The notes: generated from the sequence alone by a model not told the origin. DNA of 25,213 bases from Chara braunii (GCA_003427395.1 BFEA01000879.1:263850-289062); one strand, 5' to 3'. Positions 8,701 through 19,197 are shown, numbered from the stretch's first letter. Numbers and translations are program-made.

Positions 8701-10082
8701 TTGTTTCCGGAATATCGAGTGACTGATGGCTTACTCTACTTGTTGGATAAAACCGAAGAACGATTGTCTCTTCCTCACCTAGAATCAATCAAGAATTTAA
8801 TCATTAGGGAATGTCATAATCCGGAAGGTCACTTTGGTTTTATGAAGACGTATGTCGATGTGCGTGAGCGTTTTGAGTGGAAAGAAATTAAGGAAGATGT
8901 ACTAACGTATGTGCGGACTTGTCTTATCTGTCAAAGGAACAGGCCCTCACATGAGAATCTGATGAGACTATTGCGCCCGCTGCATATTCCAAGTGAGTAA
9001 GGTGAGTCTACCTCTATTGACTTTATGAGCCTCACTAAGAGTTCAAACGGCAAGAGTCAGGTAATGGTCATCGTCGATAAATTCTCTAAGTATGCTATGT
9101 TCATTCCTTCGCCTGTTGAAGCTAGAACCGAACTAGTCATTCAAAAGTTTTAAATGCGATGGGTCTCTGAGTATGGATTTCCCAAAACCATCGTATCAAA
9201 TAAAGATGTTCGGTTCACCAGTCTACAATGGCAGAAGTTGATGGAAGCCTATGGAACCAGGTTGACCATATCGTAAGGTAAATATCCTGAAACGAATGGT
9301 CAAACCGAGCAAATGAATCGTCTTTGCATTTTGCAAATGTATGTCCGACCTGACCAAATCGATTAGGATGAGAACTTGCCTAAAATTGCTAGTGCCTACA
9401 ATAACAGTATACATACTGTTATAGGAAGAACGCCTAACGCACTACATAAAGGATGGAAGCCTAGGCATCTTATTGATGCATTAACACAGGACCAGGTTCA
9501 AAGGTTACCCCCAAGTACACAAGAATTCGCAGTTTTATACGAAGAAGACATAAAAAGGTTAAGGAAAACATATAAAAAACCCAACTACAAATGATTGAAC
9601 AAGCTAATAGACATCGCCGACCTTCACAATTTCAAGAAGGGGACTTTGTCTGGGTTAAGTCTAAAGAGTTTTCCTTAGAAGAAAATGTGTCTCAGAAACT
9701 GCAACTTGTCTACTACGGGCCCTGGAAAGTTCTCGAAGTAATTAGATGTGAAGATGGACCTTCTTATCGTATAGATGTATCTCCACATCTAAGGACATAC
9801 CTTGTCTTCCATGCGTCTAAGTTGCTACCTTATGTAGAAAGTGATAACTTTCCAACTAGGCCATCTGTGTTTCCACCCTCTATGAATGGAGGCTATGAAG
9901 TTGAAAGGATATTGGAACATGGCTATTTTTCTGCAGGTGGCAGAGGACGGCCTCAGAAGCAGTACAAGGTAAAGTTCAAGGCCCAACCCCCATCTGAAGC
10001 CAGATGGTTTAGTAGGAAAGAACTCCTACCTACTGCTCCTGACATTGTTGCTGCATATGAACGTGGGTTCAGTGAAAACTAA
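8701..10082 (+). pseudogene. Chromovirus integrase with GPY/F and chromodomain, broken
   Basis: 8701-9000 holds the HHCC zinc-binding domain (ECHNPEGHFG, then TCLICQRNRPSH). The catalytic core follows with SIDFM (first Asp at 9019-9021), SNKDVRF (second Asp replaced by Asn at 9199-9201) and GQTEQMNR (Glu at 9307-9309). Stops lie near 8998, 9151, 9274 and 9363. The last segment, open from 9591 to 10082 (163 codons), has the GPY/F-type motif (YYGPWKVLE) and a C-terminal chromodomain-like fold (YEVERILEHGYF, YKVKFKAQPPSEARWFSRKELL, IVAAYERG), which in chromoviruses guides integration to marked chromatin. The last part is the best preserved region of pol. Confidence 0.9.
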
Positions 10083-10124
10083 TGTATTTTCTGCGATGGA
10101 ACTCGAAAGCTAGGCCGGCAGGAA
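10083..10124 (+). other. Pre-LTR spacer, expected polypurine-tract position
   Basis: Between the integrase stop and the 3' LTR the sequence is only mildly purine-rich (GAAAGC and GGCAGGAA). A canonical polypurine tract is not recognisable. Confidence 0.5.
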
Positions 10125-11208
10125 TGCAATAACCCATGCCATATGTCTCGTGGAAAGACTGAAGGTCACTCGGCCGCCCTCAGCCCAGGCCGAAACGGGG
10201 GCAAAAAGGACCCCACACGAGGACTCAGGGCCTGGACGTGTGACAGTTGACTTTGGGTCAACTGTCGTGATCCCAACAGTCAAAGTCCAAAGGTACCTAG
10301 CCCAGGCTGCTGGTCAAGCACACACACTTGTTTGTATGCAGGTACCCAGACAGCATCAGGTCCAAGGGAGAAGTCTCATCTGTACAATCCGGGCCCTCAG
10401 TTGTGAGTCAATCTGGACGACTGTGGGAAAAGCACCGAGGCCAGACAGCCTCGGCAATTGCTACTTAAAGCTGGCCTCGAGTGAGTCAAGCATTCAGTCT
10501 TGCTATGTTGCTTTGACGCTGGCTCGACTTTGACTAGACGCTGACATTATGCTGGCTCGACGTTGGCTGTGCACTGGCGATGCAGACGACGACACGAGGT
10601 GGAGGCAGCATGCTGGCGCTTTCTGCATTGTGCGCCAGGCATGCTGATGCGGCGCTACCTCTGGTCTACATTGCATGTTGATGTGGCGCTGCCTCTGGTT
10701 TACAGTGCATGCTGATGTGGCGCTACCACTGGTCTCCATTGATGATGTGGTATATGCCACCTGTCTTGACTGCTGACGTGGCATTGTCCACGCTGTCTAC
10801 ATGAGGTGACTGGTTGCGAGGAGGAAAAAGATCGGGATCTGTGGATGAAGGAGATCAGGTACTCACCTGAAGTTGACGTCGTCACTGGAATCTGCTATGT
10901 CTTCATGGTCTTCACAAGATAAAGTGCAACGTGGCACTATTGTGTGTGATCAGGTTTACTATACTTGTTATCATCTACTAGTTGTTGATGTGGAGAGGGA
11001 AGAAGCCCGGAGAAGGAGAGGAGTCTGAAGGGATTATTATTGTTGATCTTTCATCTTCTTCTTTGTTTGTTTCCCCTCCACTCTCTTCTTTAATTGTTAA
11101 TGAGATACTGTTTGAGATATCACTTCACGATTTGGAGACCTTGATGCAGATAATGAGACTACTGATGTTTGATGACTTCTGAGTATCTGCCAGACTGGGT
11201 TCATTATA
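10125..11208 (+). repeat. 3' LTR
   Basis: Starts TGCAATAACCC and ends TTCATTATA, followed by the GGTAT target duplication. Collinear with the 5' LTR, with scattered substitutions and small indels. It carries the same 34-bp minisatellite. The last base pair is TA where the 5' LTR has CA. Confidence 0.95.
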
Positions 11209-11345
11209 GGTATATCACATAGATTTAAATGCAAAAGGACATTTCGCAAACTTTTTCCAGATGGGTATTCTGCTCTATCCACATTGTTTAGGGGTTTTTT
11301 TGCATATATGCGAACTTTCAAGGTACTTTGGAAAGTTTACCACAA
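11209..11345. mobile_element. Foldback element, right part
   Basis: Begins with the second GGTAT copy (11209-11213). The rest is an inverted copy of 2371-2480: the ATCCACATTGTTTAGGGG block complements 2400-2417, and the GAACTTTCAAGG block complements 2371-2381. Read directly across the retrotransposon, 2530-2559 plus 11213 onward also complements 2170-2280. This supports the retrotransposon having inserted into this element. Confidence 0.75.
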
Positions 11346-11349
11346 AGAA

Positions 11350-11375
11350 TTATATATATATATATATATATATAT
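11350..11375. repeat. (TA)n microsatellite
   Basis: Thirteen uninterrupted TA dinucleotides. Confidence 0.95.
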
Positions 11376-12009
11376 CATGGAAGTGACCGGCCAAAAGTGA
11401 ATCAGAAGTATTCGGTATCATTCATCATTCATCCAGTTGCAGTCGGATTCGAGTTTTGCCCTATTGTTTCAACAGTTCATGGATGTACAACTCAGCGAGG
11501 CCCCTTGGTGTTCCTCTCTCTGTACTCCACACACGTGGAACGTCTTCCTTCTGACGAATCTTCTCGGACCTTGTGATACTACGCTTGGGGGGTTGAACTC
11601 ATGGCAGCTGCCATGCGCTTGGAAAATGTCCGCACACCCCCGGCGGCGGGAGAAAGAAAACGAGACCCCACCGCAGCAAAATTTTGCAGCAGGTTTGGCT
11701 CCCAGGTTACCTGATAGGGAAAGATTTTCCTATTCAGAAAGTAAAGCTCCCCTTGTCTCGGCCCTCGTCCAATCCCTGGGTCTCCTTGCTGCAGCGGATG
11801 GCCAAACGGAAAGAGATGCCCCCCCCCCCCTACCCCCTCAGGATGGCCATTGCACACTGAAACTGGTGTCTAGAACTGAGTGAAAACATCTGCCCGTAGT
11901 TTCTCAAGATGTGGAGTCTCAAAAATTGTGGTGCGGACATTGTGCGCACGATAGTGGAGTCCGACCCTAAGGGCGTTGCAGCATGACACACAGAGCAAAA
12001 AACAAAACG
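11376..12009. other. Unassigned sequence with a weak 148-codon ORF
   Basis: A plus-strand frame at 11437-11883 is open for 148 codons, but its composition is not clearly protein-like and no domain is recognised. A 14-bp perfect palindrome ATGGCAGCTGCCAT lies at 11601-11614. The run of ten C at 11821-11830 falls inside the ORF. I do not call a gene. Confidence 0.35.
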
Positions 12010-12440
12010 AGTGCATCTTCCCACAGAAAATGGACAGGTTCATCCCTTTGCTATAATTAGTAAGGTGTATTTTGCCACCTTTCACAGGCAGATGCACTGG
12101 TTTCGTTATGGATTCGTGTTGTGTGGCGAGGGCCTTAAACCACCAGTACTGATACCATGCACGGTGTGCGGGCACAGCCAGGACGGTGGCGGATCGGCAA
12201 GACTGCCCATGCGTCAACATTTGCATGCCTATGGCTCGTTCCACGATCAGATTCATTCAAAATAATGGCAGAAGGTGAGTGGTGCAACGTGCGCTCATGT
12301 CCTAGTTGCTAAGGGTTGGGCACTGGGCCCGTTTATAATAAATTCCAAGGCATTAAAAAAAAAAAAAAAAACTCGCCATGTGTCAACATTTGAATGCTTA
12401 TGGCCCGTTCCACGGTCAGATTCATACCCGGTGTGGCAGA
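12010..12440. repeat. Degenerate repeats with a CAGATTCAT core
   Basis: The segments at about 12205-12262 and 12373-12432 are clearly related (GTCAACATTTG, then ATGCYTATGG, then CGTTCCACG-TCAGATTCAT). Weaker relatives occur near 12036 and 12088, and one more near 24145-24180. On the minus strand each starts a short MNL-type frame, but these are not convincing genes. A run of about 17 A at 12355-12371 separates the two main copies. Confidence 0.6.
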
Positions 12441-13123
12441 ATGAATCTGCTCATGTTTCAGCGTTTCTTTTGTTTCGTTAGGGAGGTCGTTTTGGCGCAC
12501 GCTGCCTTTGTTGTGAGGCAAGTGGTGCAACAGGCCCCCGTGACCGCTATGAAGGCCAAAGAGTGAGTCAGCAATCACCTGGGCATACTCCTGTCCTGAA
12601 TATATCTGACTGCAACCACCCCAAGAAGTGAACGCATCTACATTAACTTCTACCCGCGGCTCTCCGTAGGGAATGAACGGTCAGATAATAATAAAGAAAA
12701 AACTTTCCTATACTAGAAACCCGCAAACGACCTCCAGCTCGAAGTCCCCGCTCTTCACCGCACGACCACGCAACCCTCTCCCACAACCGCTCCGGTTTCC
12801 TCACGAAACGACCGGTCAGTCTCTGGTTGGCTACCGCAACCCTATTTATGTGCATAACGATGCCTTATATCCCCACTTACACGTGTGACGCTCAACCTCA
12901 CGCCCTGCGTTGTCTTCCGTTCGGAGTGTTTAAATTGCGGAAGGGGCCCCAGAAAGGCAGCGAGATGGGGTGTGCCAAGGAATTTTAGAAAGTTGAGTGT
13001 GGGGACACAGACAGAACCGAAATCCCCTATGTCGGTCCGACTTAGTAAGAAGGGGGAAGGTCCGTCACTGCGCGGGTTTTGAGGGAGAAGAAGGCGCGCG
13101 CGGGACGCACGACGCGGGGAAGT
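12441..13123. other. No supported feature
   Basis: Only short ORFs on both strands with no recognisable domain. The sequence just before 13124 is GC-rich with GCGCGCGC and CGCACGACGCG runs. Confidence 0.5.
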
Positions 13124-13657
13124 TCAATCCAAAAAGTATCGTTGAACTTCCCATCGAGCCGCCGCTTTTCGTTTCGCCTGAAAGGGGGCGGGCACATACT
13201 TGGTATCCCGTTTCCAGGTCAAGTCCCGGCGTCGCTCATTACACAACTCTGAATCTGACGTGGAAGACCGTAACCGAGTGGCTCTTTCCTTATACTCATC
13301 CTCCTCTCGTACTCGGTAGTGAAAGCCCTTCGATTGGTAACGCTCGAAGCGGCGACAATCGCTGCACAGAGTATTAGGCCAATGGAGCGCTAGTGCCGAC
13401 CACGGGATGACGATCAGTTCATTAAACGGCAATAGAAGCGAATAAGGCGGAAAGTGTGTGTCCACAATAACAAAACCAGCGCCGACAAATCCAGGGCATC
13501 GGGTTTCAGGAGGGAAGTAGTATCTTCCGTCGATCTTGCCGACGGCTTCTCGTACGTCCCACTCACATACACGTGTCCTTTTCTCGTTATACGGGAAGGG
13601 GCGTGGCGGGGATGCGGGAGGCCGGCGCCCAGTCGGCTCGGGACAATCGGTCCACAT
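13124..13657 (-). CDS. Unrecognised CSDC-motif protein, intact 177-codon ORF
   Basis: An open frame of 177 codons, read from the ATG at 13657 to a stop at 13124-13126. Landmarks by residue: Pro-rich N-terminus (10-20), FPY (21-23), CEWD (31-34), IVDT (64-67), FPPYSLLLPFNEL (69-81), WPNTLCSDC (93-101), a basic and acidic region with REEDEYKERA (about 117-126), ELC (137-139), then a basic C-terminus ending RYFLD. The copy at 542-1095 shares these in order, and in the best block most differences are synonymous, so the protein was selected. I recognise no known domain; C98 and C101 could bind a metal. It could be a single-exon gene, an exon of a larger gene, or a passenger of a mobile element. 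An upstream in-frame stop (TAA, about 13673-13675) limits extension. No promoter signal is evident. Confidence 0.6.
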   Translation of the reverse strand: MWTDCPEPTGRRPPASPPRPFPYNEKRTRVCEWDVREAVGKIDGRYYFPPETRCPGFVGAGFVIVDTHFPPYSLLLPFNELIVIPWSALALHWPNTLCSDCRRFERYQSKGFHYRVREEDEYKERATRLRSSTSDSELCNERRRDLTWKRDTKYVPAPFQAKRKAAARWEVQRYFLD

Positions 13658-14965
13658 GGCAATAGTGAAATCTTATCCAGCATGCATTCTACATATTAAT
13701 CACAACGATCCTACGACTTAATCGGAGACACGTCCAGCAGGCAATGGCATCATGACATCATCCAAGCATTCTCATTCACTTCTCACAGACATTCATCGAG
13801 GAAGGTGTGAAAATGGCAGCCACACAATACTCAGTTCTTCGTGTGCTCTGCACCCCTACTCCACGAATGATTAGGTGTTAGTCAGAACAATCATCTCATC
13901 CCTTGTGTGCAATAGATCAACAAACATCCATAATCGTTCATGTCACAGAGAGAGAAGGTAGGGAGGAAAAGACACAGAGCAGATAAGATAGATGAAAATT
14001 GCACCAAGATTCGACGATGAAAAAGAGTTTTCGGCTTAACTGCCACCAAAATGAACCCACTCCAAGGAATAGATTCGAGACAAGGAGGCGCATCCGCCGT
14101 GAAGTTCCACTATGGCCCCGGGCCATCCATCCATTCAACTCCGATCACTATCCCCATGCATGAACTGACGATCCCGACCGTCACGTGCCACAGTCAGCTC
14201 GTCGGGACTTTTCGACTCGCACTCCACACGTACCATCTAGCCACTGCTTCCCGGAAGCTGGCAGACGAGTTGAGAGAGAGATTTGCGGGCGTGCTTGCGG
14301 AATTTATAGTTGCGGGAAGGGAGGTAGGTATGAGGGAGGATGAAGATTGAGTCAGGGAAGGGTGAGAGAGGACTTGGGGATAATCGCCCGGTGAAGGCCA
14401 TGTCGATCCTGCTGAGTCCGATCACAGCCAATCAGAGTCGTCGCGTAATAGGAGTTTTTCCTTACACGACGCTTCTCCTTGGCTACACGGAGTGAAGAAA
14501 GGATCGTCCCGGTTCTTGGGCGTAGGACTCAGAGTGAGAGGAAGAAGGGTGCGTAGGATAGCGTGAAACGGATCCAAGATTCAAATGATCAAGAAAGAGA
14601 AAAAGGCACGCGGGGAGAGAAAGAGAGGGAGAGGGAAAAACGGTTACAGCAGGAGAGTGAGCGCAGGTGTGAAGAGAGCATCGATGATGGCGAGGGGAGC
14701 AGGAAGGGGGAAGCTCGCTTGCATGGCGCCGATCACAAATGCAAAAAGAGGCACCAAAACAGTTACAGATTCCTAAGTCCTATGCTAATTCAAAAATTGA
14801 AATCACCATATCTGCGCGTTAAAGTGGCGCGGGAAAAAGACAGTCCCACATCCATTCGTATTCCCACCAAATTCCCTGAGTTTTCCGCGAAGTAGTCGAG
14901 AACATTCATGCACAAAAAGGACACGTCGGGTTCCGTTTATTTCGGAATTTCTAACTGCCAGGCCA
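13658..14965. other. Unassigned sequence with weak ORFs
   Basis: A plus-strand frame at 14051-14350 (99 codons, starting MNPLQGID and ending in a Leu/Ala/Arg-rich helix-like segment) is the most protein-like, but has no recognised domain or paralogue in the window. The 110-codon frame at 14563-14895 is dominated by GA-rich DNA (Glu/Arg/Lys runs) and is probably incidental. Confidence 0.35.
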
Positions 14966-15377
14966 AATTCCTAGCCTGCTTATTAAGGCGCGCACAATTC
15001 CCATGCATTTCCCAAATTACAAAAACAAAATTTCAAGAATCAATGAGACTGGAAACACGGGTCTCAGCAAGGCACCTTTAATCAACACAGAGAGGGGCCT
15101 TGTTGGGCCGAGCAAAATTCGAAAAGAAAAAGAGAGAGAAGGGGTCCGGAAGATGGCGCAGGCTCAGAAGTTGGTTCGTCACACACGCCAGATGCCATTC
15201 CTCATATGGAAACCCCGCACTACACAAAACACATCCATGTATGCGCAGCCATCCTGGCTGCGAACTTGGGCCATATGTCGATCGTGAGCCCTTGTCGTAT
15301 ACGTGCCGCAATTTTCAGGGCGTTCGTGGCCTGCGCTGGTTCTTTTTTTTGTTTTCTAAAGGTAAGCTACATTTTTC

Positions 15378-15389
15378 TCTCATCTATTT
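15378..15389. repeat. LINE target-site duplication, 3'-end copy
   Basis: TCTCATCTATTT occurs here and at 18253-18264, at the two ends of the LINE. The last few T may belong to the poly(A)-derived T-run. Confidence 0.7.
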
Positions 15390-18252
15390 TTTTTTTTTCT
15401 TTTTTTTGACAATAGCATAGTTTCATTATAAAGGCAAACAGAGGCCAGGAATCCCTCCATATCTCAACCCGGACAGGAGAACCAAGCCTCAGTGAGGCTA
15501 ACTGGAAACCGGGTCCAGTGTCCCATGCTCCTATCACTAATCTTGCTATTTCCAAACACCCGGTGAGAGTCGGGCAATTCAACTCTACGATCGTACATTA
15601 CCAAACAGACCCTCTCTCTGTCCCTAGCCCAATCAATCATTCTTATCCGGGAGCCTTACCCGGCTTCGCTTCATGGGGGTCTAACTGCGACTCATCCCAT
15701 CCTTCGAGAGACTTCTACTGACAGGTCTTTCATCCAGTCCCAGTTGCTCAGCTACCTACCTCCAGCCCTTAACCACGGGCCAGCTCCCATCTGCAATCTA
15801 CATTACCTGAAATCTCACTATTTTGCGAGCACAATGTAGTCTTTCCAACCAAGGTCCTCCTGAGCTCAGCCAAGGTCCTATCACCAAATCCGACTCCTCT
15901 GAAATTCTTACCAATCGATTCTCAACTGCCCACGTATTTAGAAAACAAATTTCATTCTTCGAATGCCAATCCGCTCTGATCACCTTTCTTATCTGGGCCT
16001 TCACTATAGTCAGTGTCCGAGGGAGTGTCCAGTGATCACCCTGAAACCGGGCTGCATTCCTTGTCTGCCAGATCGCCTCCATTAGTATTCCTCTGCATGT
16101 TTGTGCTATAACCCCATCCCATAGAATGTGAACTCGTTGTTACTGATTTCCCTGTCAGGATCCACTTATCTGTCCATCCTACCACTTGGGAGGTAACATC
16201 TGTCGTGATGGCCTGCCAGTGGCAGCGCCACCACTGCCACAGTCTTTTTGACACTAGACAGTGGATCCACAAATGCACTGTAGTTTCCCAAGCCCACTTA
16301 CAACGTGAGCAGGTTTGGGCAATATTCATACCTTTGGATGATAATCATGTGGCCAAGGCCACCACCTAAAGGGATTGCAGCCACAATAGAGCCGCTGTCT
16401 TCTGATTGGTCACTTTCTTCAATTGGGACCAAAAGTATTGCAGGTCTCGTTCCGTCATCAGGCTGGGGCAGTAATCCTCCCAGCTTCTGCAGGCCATTGC
16501 TAAGGGGGTCTTCCTTACTCTAGATCTCTGCAATTCTCTACCCGTCTTCGTTGAATATTGGACCAGCGGGACCAAGTCACCCTGCTGGCTTTTTAATTTC
16601 CAGCCATAGGTAAACGGTTCCATCTTTTACTGATCAGCTAAAACTCCCCCTTTGCAGGACTCCTTACCCCTTTTGTCCCTGGTGACCCAAACTCTCACTT
16701 CGTCTAAGTTTCCGACCAGAGGCTCTGTTCTTTCTTCTATCAGCTTCAGTACCCTATCGAGCACCTGAGTTTTAGCCGTATAGCCAACTGGTTTCCACTC
16801 CTGGATCCTCGTACCCTGATGGGGATCCGACCCTAATAGCCTCCAAAACTTCGCTTCAACCGTGGGTGCTCTTAGCCATACATTACCGTCTAATGAAACT
16901 TCTCCCTTCAACAATGCTTTCCAGGTTTGTGGGATAGCCTCTTTCAACGATGCAAAGTGGATTCAGACATTATGTAATCTAGGAAGATGGAGTCTTAAAC
17001 TCTGTTCCGTGATCCAATCTTGAGTTTGTTCGTCCCAGATGTCCTTGATCATTAAGATGTCTTTCGAGATCCAACTCTTACCGAAACTGCCTGGCGATGA
17101 GCTGCCGCAAAGGGTGTTCCATCCTGTTGTAAGATTCCTTCGTTGTCAAAAAGGAGTTCATTTAGCACCTGACCCTTCGAAAGTGGTGGGACGTGTTCTG
17201 TCGGTCTGATTTTTTGCCATGCAGTGAGGATGGATCTCCATACCTGTGATTTTATCCGCCTGTTTAAGAAGGAAGGGATCAACAAGCACCGCCACACTGC
17301 ATTGTGGTTTTCCAATTCTCATTCTGTTCCCAATATATATTATGCTAATTTGATCCAAACCTTTGGATGCTATGATACGCCTTATCCCCTAGCAAGTGGA
17401 TCACCATAGGGAACCATAAGATCGAGAAGGCTGCTGCTGATAGTACCAGTGCACGTCCGAAGAGTGATAGATGAAATCCCCTCTCCCAATTGACTATCCT
17501 TGTTCTTACCTTCATTTCAAGTATCGAGTCTTGTTTTGCCGAGGCATTCCCCAAGGAAATCTGCACTCCCAATAGTCTTTCCGATTCTCTTTCTCCCACC
17601 CGGTTCATCCCCCAGTCCACTGCCAACTCCCAAGATTCCGGTAATAAATAAGAGGACTTGTTCCAATTAATTGAGGCTTCGGACAAGTAACAATATACCT
17701 TCACTACTGACCTCAGTTCTATTAGAGAGCTCACTGTGTTAGTGCATATCAATGTTAGATCGTCAGCAAGTGCGTTTCCTTTCCAGTGAAGCGTCGGGGA
17801 GATCTGTAGGCCAGTAATATTATTGTTAAAGCGGATGTTATCCAACAATATTTCCAGCTGTATTACGAAGAGGAGGGGGGCCAAGGGGCATCCTTGGCGT
17901 AGAGATCGCGCTAATTGTATTACCTCTGAGAGCCAACCGTTCACATTTACTACTGCAGTTCCTTGCGAGTACATAGATTTGACCATCTTCAGAAAGTTTG
18001 TCCCAAAACTCATTTTCTTTAAGGTGGTGGACACGAAAGCCCACCCCACCTTATCGTATGCTTTATCCATATCTAGCAAGAGTGTAGCCACATTTCTTTT
18101 TTCCGATCCGATAATCTCCAAGGCCTGCACAGTAGCTAAGATGTTTTCGTGAATAGACCGACCCTTCACAAATGCCCCTTGTTCCTGGCCTATTATGTTT
18201 GGAAGGTGTCTGGATAAACGACAGGCGACGACTTTTGCCAATATCTTGTATG
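15390..18252 (-). mobile_element. 5'-truncated L1-type LINE
   Basis: The minus strand encodes the RT and the C-terminal zinc motif of a non-LTR retrotransposon. On the plus strand the left end is a T-run (15387-15407), the complement of a poly(A) tail. The right end stops abruptly inside the RT domain at 18252. A perfect 12-bp duplication flanks the element. The target sequence is a member of the dispersed family at 21428-21500: removing the LINE gives a collinear match. This is classic target-primed insertion with 5' truncation; endonuclease and ORF1 are absent. Confidence 0.85.
15798..17315 (-). pseudogene. LINE ORF2 C-terminal region with RT-type zinc motif, frameshifted
   Basis: Several minus-strand segments in changing frames (17052-17315, 16627-16947, 16366-16623, 16036-16329, 15798-16082) form one decayed coding region downstream of the RT. 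The 16036-16329 segment has C-S-R-C, then ETTVHLWIHC, the C-x2-C...H-x4-C pattern of the zinc-binding domain that follows plant LINE RTs. The next segment begins AIWQTRNAARF, also typical of that C-terminus. The frameshifts mean no functional ORF2 remains. Confidence 0.8.
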
Positions 18253-18286
18253 TCTCATCTATTTCATCTTTCTTGGTAATACGCAT
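17345..18286 (-). pseudogene. LINE reverse transcriptase domain, N-terminally truncated
   Basis: A 313-codon open frame. The RT signature appears as TYKILAKVVACRL (12-24), EQGAFVKGRS (34-43), LDMDKAYDKV (71-80), SLRQGCPLAPLLF (128-140) and LADD (173-176), where most LINE RTs have F/Y-A-D-D. The first 11 residues are encoded by the flanking repeat, not the LINE, because the 5' truncation falls at 18252-18253. The remaining RT core is intact up to residue 313, where a frameshift moves coding into the 17052-17315 segment. With no endonuclease or start of ORF2, it is not autonomous. Confidence 0.9.
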
Positions 18287-18305
18287 CTATTTCATCCTCT
18301 CACTA
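18253..18305. repeat. Right half of the dispersed repeat targeted by the LINE
   Basis: Starts with the second TSD copy (18253-18264) and continues TCATCTTTCTTGG to ATTTCATCCTCTCACTAG, which aligns with 21453-21500. The left half is 15363-15389 (AAGCTACATTTTTCTCTCA). Confidence 0.7.
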
Positions 18306-18725
18306 GTCTATGTATAGTACGGGGAACACCAACCAACCCGGATCTTTCTGCGGGCAGGGCATCCCTAGGGACCATGTCCCACTAGCTCCATTGAGTTAGG
18401 TCAACGTTTGGTTTTCGACGCTGTGTGACTGTACGCGACCATGGGGATGCATGTCGTCCAAGTCATCTAGCGGTCCGTTTTTAATAAAAAAGGCAATAGA
18501 GACTATCGTTGCTTTTTCTTACAACAAAAAGCAGAAAGTAAATCCTTTCTCTCGAATACTACTTCCCCCACCCTAGCCACTTTCCATTGATCTAGCTGTC
18601 TCCTTTTTTTTAGACATCCAGCTCCCCCAAAAGCCATTTTTTTTGGAGAAATTGTACAAGCCTCCTTCCGTTTGCCATTTTCGTATGGGATTCTGGCAAC
18701 TCTTCATTTTCTACTGTGGAAGTGC
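18306..18725. other. No gene; one MITE-like fragment
   Basis: GGGACCATGTCCCACTAGC near 18369-18387 is the inverted form of the segment at 20718-20735, linking this region to MITE family 2. Otherwise simple T/A-rich sequence. Confidence 0.5.
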
Positions 18726-18968
18726 CCGTATGCCACTCCAATTGTGAACAATTGTATCCGTGCCATTTATAAATGTGTTTCTCATTTGAAATCGAATTAG
18801 AATGAATATTTTCAGTTGTCGCACCGTTGAGTTGCCTCAACTAAACGGTGCAGGTGGGACAATGTCCCCGTATGCCACTCCAATTGTGAAAAAAAAGAAA
18901 AAAGAACTAAGTTTATCAGCACTATTTATAAACGCATTTCTCATTTTCAATCGAATTAAAATGAAGTT
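18726..18968. repeat. Two direct repeats, 142-bp period
   Basis: CCGTATGCCACTCCAATTGT starts at 18726 and again at 18868. Each is followed by a related segment with ATTTATAAA, TTTCTCATTT and AATCGAATTA-AATGAA. Between them lies the hairpin at 18822-18851. This may be one element's arms or a tandem duplication. Confidence 0.8.
18822..18851. repeat. Short hairpin, empty-site counterpart of 20472-20718
   Basis: GCACCGTTGAGTT and AACTAAACGGTGC form a 13-bp stem with one mismatch and a 4-base loop. The copy near 20472-20718 has the same outer sequence, but 220 bp of palindromic DNA sits in the loop position. Confidence 0.7.
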
Positions 18969-19028
18969 TTTTTTTTCTTTGTTCTTTTTTTTGGAAAACT
19001 TTCCGTATGTTCTGGGCACTCCGGCCCA

Positions 19029-19197
19029 GGCCGAGGTCCCACTAGCAAAAAGGATAGGATCGAACTCCTGAATCTGGATGTGTTTTAAGCAGAGATGCAG
19101 AAAAGCAATTCAATCTCGATTTCCTGCTCATCTCCATAAACTCGTCCAGATTCAGGCATTCTATCTGATCCTCTTTGCTAGTGGGACCACGCCCCGG
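19029..19197. mobile_element. Palindromic MITE, family 2
   Basis: A hairpin of about 169 bp. The left arm reads CGAGGTCCCACTAGCAAAA, then AGGATAGGATC, then CCTGAATCTGGATG; the right arm is its complement with mismatches, ending CTAGTGGGACCACGCCCC. The centre includes GCAGAGATGCAGAAAAGCA. No coding capacity. Confidence 0.85.

Larger units (their letters stand above)
2560..11208 (+). mobile_element. Ty3/gypsy chromovirus LTR retrotransposon, full length but dead
   Basis: An element of about 8.65 kb with two LTRs of about 1.08 kb, a Met-tRNA primer site at 3650-3661, and gag, protease, reverse transcriptase, RNase H and integrase with a C-terminal chromodomain in the usual Ty3/gypsy order. All coding parts are on the plus strand and carry stops, frameshifts or lost catalytic residues, so it is not autonomous. 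The two LTRs show about a dozen differences in their first 190 bp by eye, which indicates an old insertion. No strong polypurine tract is visible before 10125. It sits inside the foldback element at 2160-2559 and 11209-11345. Confidence 0.95.

Noticed and set aside
11437-11883. 148-codon open frame, with a faint N-terminal likeness (MSA, Arg/Lys-rich) to a minus-strand frame at 22164-22361.
   Set aside because: The likeness does not hold beyond a few residues, and both frames overlap repeat or low-complexity DNA. Not called as genes.
13240-13330. ACCGAGTGGCTC followed by CTCCTCTCGTACT looked like tRNA or rRNA fragments.
   Set aside because: No cloverleaf or rRNA context; the segment lies within the minus-strand CSDC-protein ORF.
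14563-14895. 110-codon Glu/Arg/Lys-rich frame.
   Set aside because: The composition is explained by GA-rich simple sequence; no paralogue or domain.
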